From an uncultured Roseburia sp. (GTDB lineage: Bacteria; Bacillota; Clostridia; Lachnospirales; Lachnospiraceae), in the NCBI GenBank assembly GCA_947652855.1, contig CANTEO010000055.1, positions 1 through 17,580 of the forward strand: DNA of 17,580 nucleotides, in the 5' to 3' direction. Below, piece after piece: positions 16,554 to 17,580 of the stretch. Made by a program: the position numbers and the translations under genes. Within the stretch, counting starts at the first letter, position 1; every line of letters starts with the position of its first letter. The notes below the pieces were generated by a model that did not search any database, had not been told where the DNA came from, and saw only the letters and a list, made by a program, of their open reading frames with translations.

Positions 16554-16582
16554 TGAATAGGGGAGGGGGGCTTTGCATAAAA
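16554..16582 (+). promoter_or_regulatory. Possible sporulation-type promoter upstream of spmA
   Basis: TGAATA (16554-16559), a 16-base spacer and CATAAAA (16576-16582) resemble the -35 and -10 elements recognised by sporulation sigma factors of the sigma-G/sigma-E type (TGAATA and CATAnnnT-like). It lies about 28 bases before the spmA start codon, and spmA homologues are sporulation-controlled. The spacer is one base short and the -10 is imperfect, so this is a suggestion only. Confidence 0.3.
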
Positions 16583-16610
16583 TGGAAAAAACAGCTGACA
16601 GGACTGTAAA

Positions 16611-17225
16611 ATGAATTTATTATGGGGCTTTATGATCGTGGTTGGGGTTATCTTCGCCGCTTTTAACGGGACGCTGCCCGAGGTGACAGAGGCGGCGATT
16701 GGATCCGCTAAAGAAGCGGTGGCGTTATGCATTACAATGATGGGCGTGATGTCGCTTTGGGTCGGCGTGATGCGGATTGCGGAGAATGCGGGGATTATTG
16801 AGGCCGCGACCAAAAAAATGTCTCCGTTTCTCCGGTTTCTTTTTCCAAATATCCCAAAAGGCCATCCGGCGAATCAGTATATCGCGACAAATATGATAGC
16901 CAATATGTTTGGCCTTGGATGGGCGGCGACGCCGGCCGGACTGAAAGCGATGGAGGAGCTGGCGAAATTGGAGGAAGGCAGGAGAGAGGGGATGTTTCCG
17001 GGCATAGGAAGGGAGAAAGGGACGGCAAGTAACGAGATGTGCATTTTTTTGATCGTGAACATATCTTCGCTGCAGTTGATTTCCGTCAATATGATCGCTT
17101 ATCGGAGCCAGTATGGGAGCGTGAATCCGGCGGCGGTTGTAGGGCCGGGAATTGTTGCGACGGCGGTGAGCACGCTGGCGGCGGTGGTATTTTGTAAGGT
17201 GATGGAGCGGAAGCGGAGGGTATGA
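16611..17225 (+). CDS. spmA: Spore maturation protein A (nucleoside-recognition/Gate domain membrane protein)
   Basis: An integral membrane protein of 204 residues matching SpmA, which with SpmB is needed for full dehydration of the spore core. Family stretches are NGTLPEVTEAAIGSAKEAV, LWVGVMRIAENAGI, FPNIPKGHPANQYIATNMIAN and the pore-like FGLGWAATPAGLKAMEEL. Hydrophobic segments lie at about 1-20, 37-60, 90-108, 143-163 and 175-197. A short charged and glycine-rich insertion (about 125-137, around GMFPGIGREKG) is extra compared with B. subtilis SpmA. The start ATG has a weak AGGA at 16600-16603. In most spore formers spmB follows directly, usually overlapping; here no spmB reading frame follows, only a short open stretch from the ATGA at 17222. 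Confidence 0.93.
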   Translation: MNLLWGFMIVVGVIFAAFNGTLPEVTEAAIGSAKEAVALCITMMGVMSLWVGVMRIAENAGIIEAATKKMSPFLRFLFPNIPKGHPANQYIATNMIANMFGLGWAATPAGLKAMEELAKLEEGRREGMFPGIGREKGTASNEMCIFLIVNISSLQLISVNMIAYRSQYGSVNPAAVVGPGIVATAVSTLAAVVFCKVMERKRRV

Positions 17226-17264
17226 AGACTCTCCATTTTAGTATTATCGTGGATATGAAGGGTG

Positions 17265-17293
17265 TTGAGAAAGGTGACTTTTTAGAGTATACT
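17265..17293 (+). promoter_or_regulatory. Sigma-A type promoter for a short transcript
   Basis: TTGAGA (17265-17270), a spacer of 17 bases and TATACT (17288-17293) give one mismatch in each box against the sigma-A consensus with optimal spacing. Transcription would start near 17300, just before the strong RBS at 17315-17322. It lies 40 bases after the spmA stop codon. Confidence 0.6.
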
Positions 17294-17328
17294 AATAAAA
17301 TAAGAAGATGATGAAGGAGGTAACCAGT

Positions 17329-17394
17329 ATGCCCACACTACAAAGACAGGTAATTCAAGATAATGATATATTATCGAGTGATAATTTTTATTAA
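17329..17394 (+). CDS. Small ORF, 21-residue peptide of unknown function
   Basis: Not a recognised gene. The ATG is preceded by the complete Shine-Dalgarno AAGGAGGT (17315-17322) at six bases. The peptide begins MPTLQRQV, ends SSDNFY and is polar with no membrane segment, so it does not look like a type I toxin. An in-frame ATG pair at 17308/17311 could add up to seven residues but lies before the RBS. It sits between a good promoter and a strong terminator, so a transcript of about 210 bases is predicted. Possibilities include a leader peptide, a regulatory RNA with an incidental ORF, or the broken start of a longer gene: the same frame stays open for 39 codons after the TAA. Confidence 0.4.
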   Translation: MPTLQRQVIQDNDILSSDNFY

Positions 17395-17464
17395 ACTAAT
17401 AATCCATACCAAAATCCCTATTTTATGCAATCTGTCAAACACATTACATCATCAAACCAACTGT

Positions 17465-17512
17465 TTTCCCTTGTTTTTGCCCTTATCAGACAAAAACAAG
17501 GGAAACTTTTTT
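17465..17512 (+). terminator. Rho-independent terminator
   Basis: The arm TTTCCCTTGTTTTTG (17465-17479) pairs perfectly with CAAAAACAAGGGAAA (17491-17505) around an 11-base loop, followed by C and six T (17507-17512). This gives a 15-bp stem with a T-tract on the + strand. It would end the short transcript from the promoter at 17265, and also any read-through from spmA. The T-tract overlaps the stop codon of the minus-strand partial frame at the edge. Confidence 0.88.
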
Positions 17513-17580
17513 AATTACCGCCCACTACCTTATCCAAAAGCCTTGCGGAAGTCCGTTTCGCCTCTCTGGTGGCATGGGCA
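17511..17580 (-). CDS. Unidentified protein, C-terminal fragment running off the window
   Basis: On the minus strand the frame is open from the right edge to a TAA at 17511-17513 and ends in TREAKRTSARLLDKVVGGN. The basic helical sequence followed by a short glycine-containing tail looks like a true protein end rather than random translation, and its base composition differs from the AT-rich stretch beside it. Only 22 residues are visible and I do not recognise the family. It converges on the terminator-bearing small transcript. Confidence 0.35.
   Translation of the reverse strand, partial: AHATREAKRTSARLLDKVVGGN

Larger units (their letters stand above)
17226..17580. other. 355-base stretch without a large gene after spmA
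   Basis: The left part holds a promoter (17265-17293), an RBS and a 21-codon frame (17329-17394). The middle (about 17395-17464) is AT-rich with nothing recognisable. A terminator hairpin follows (17465-17512), then the end of a minus-strand frame. The change from the dense coding style of the rest of the window, together with the missing spmB, suggests a junction with different DNA, but no inverted repeats or target-site duplications identifying a mobile element could be seen. Confidence 0.5.

Noticed and set aside
16528..16573. AAGCCC ... GGGCTT inverted repeat before spmA
   Set aside because: Only six base pairs with a 34-base loop; not convincing as a structure.
16436..16813. 125-codon minus-strand frame overlapping the start of spmA
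   Set aside because: Half is antisense to well-conserved spmA; the remainder covers the spmA promoter region; no start signal.
17222..17311. 29-codon frame starting at the ATGA overlap with spmA
   Set aside because: RBS spacing is only one base and the promoter at 17265-17293 lies inside it. Kept only as a possible spmB remnant, not as a gene.
17531..17540. TTATCCAAAA as a DnaA box
   Set aside because: It differs from the TTATCCACA consensus, is isolated and lies inside a probable coding end; no cluster of boxes is present.

Overview
The window reads as the chromosomal oriC-proximal region of a Clostridia member of the Bacillota, most likely a spore-forming Lachnospiraceae. The reasons are the gene order dnaN-yaaA-recF-gyrB-gyrA, the Bacillus-like block yaaO-yaaR-holB-ricT-yabB-rsmI, a two-subunit iron-sulfur fumarase, and a spore maturation protein SpmA. 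Nearly all genes lie on the + strand, the direction expected for leading-strand genes moving away from oriC. I see no tRNA, rRNA, CRISPR array or recognisable insertion sequence.

Layout. (1) 1-6096: replication and topology genes, namely the end of dnaN, the S4-domain gene yaaA, recF, gyrB and gyrA, packed with short gaps or overlaps. remB (yaaB), found between recF and gyrB in Bacillus, is absent. (2) 6086-7540: class I fumarase alpha and beta subunits; the alpha gene starts inside the end of gyrA. (3) 7543-9138: an exact consensus sigma-A promoter (TTGACA-N17-TATAAT) followed by two coupled genes that look like the AbiEi antitoxin and AbiEii nucleotidyltransferase toxin of type IV toxin-antitoxin systems. 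The toxin-like partner appears to have lost its catalytic residues. (4) 9160-14592: a PLP-dependent decarboxylase (YaaO type), YaaR, HolB (DNA polymerase III delta'), RicT (RNase Y specificity factor), a YabB/TrmN6-type methyltransferase and RsmI. The neighbours tmk, yaaQ, yabA and yazA of the Bacillus cluster are missing. A perfect 30-bp palindrome closes this block. (5) 14643-16415, minus strand: a DUF885 lipoprotein with zinc-peptidase-like motifs. (6) 16611-17225: spmA without its usual partner spmB.

The last 355 bases hold no large gene but look organised. A good promoter, a perfect Shine-Dalgarno, a 21-codon reading frame and a strong rho-independent terminator follow one another within about 250 bases. 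The C-terminal end of an unidentified minus-strand gene runs off the right edge. This may mark the boundary of an inserted or rearranged segment that displaced spmB.

The two places most worth a second look are the degenerate AbiE-like pair, whose promoter may also feed the housekeeping genes behind it, and the compact small-peptide transcript at the right end.
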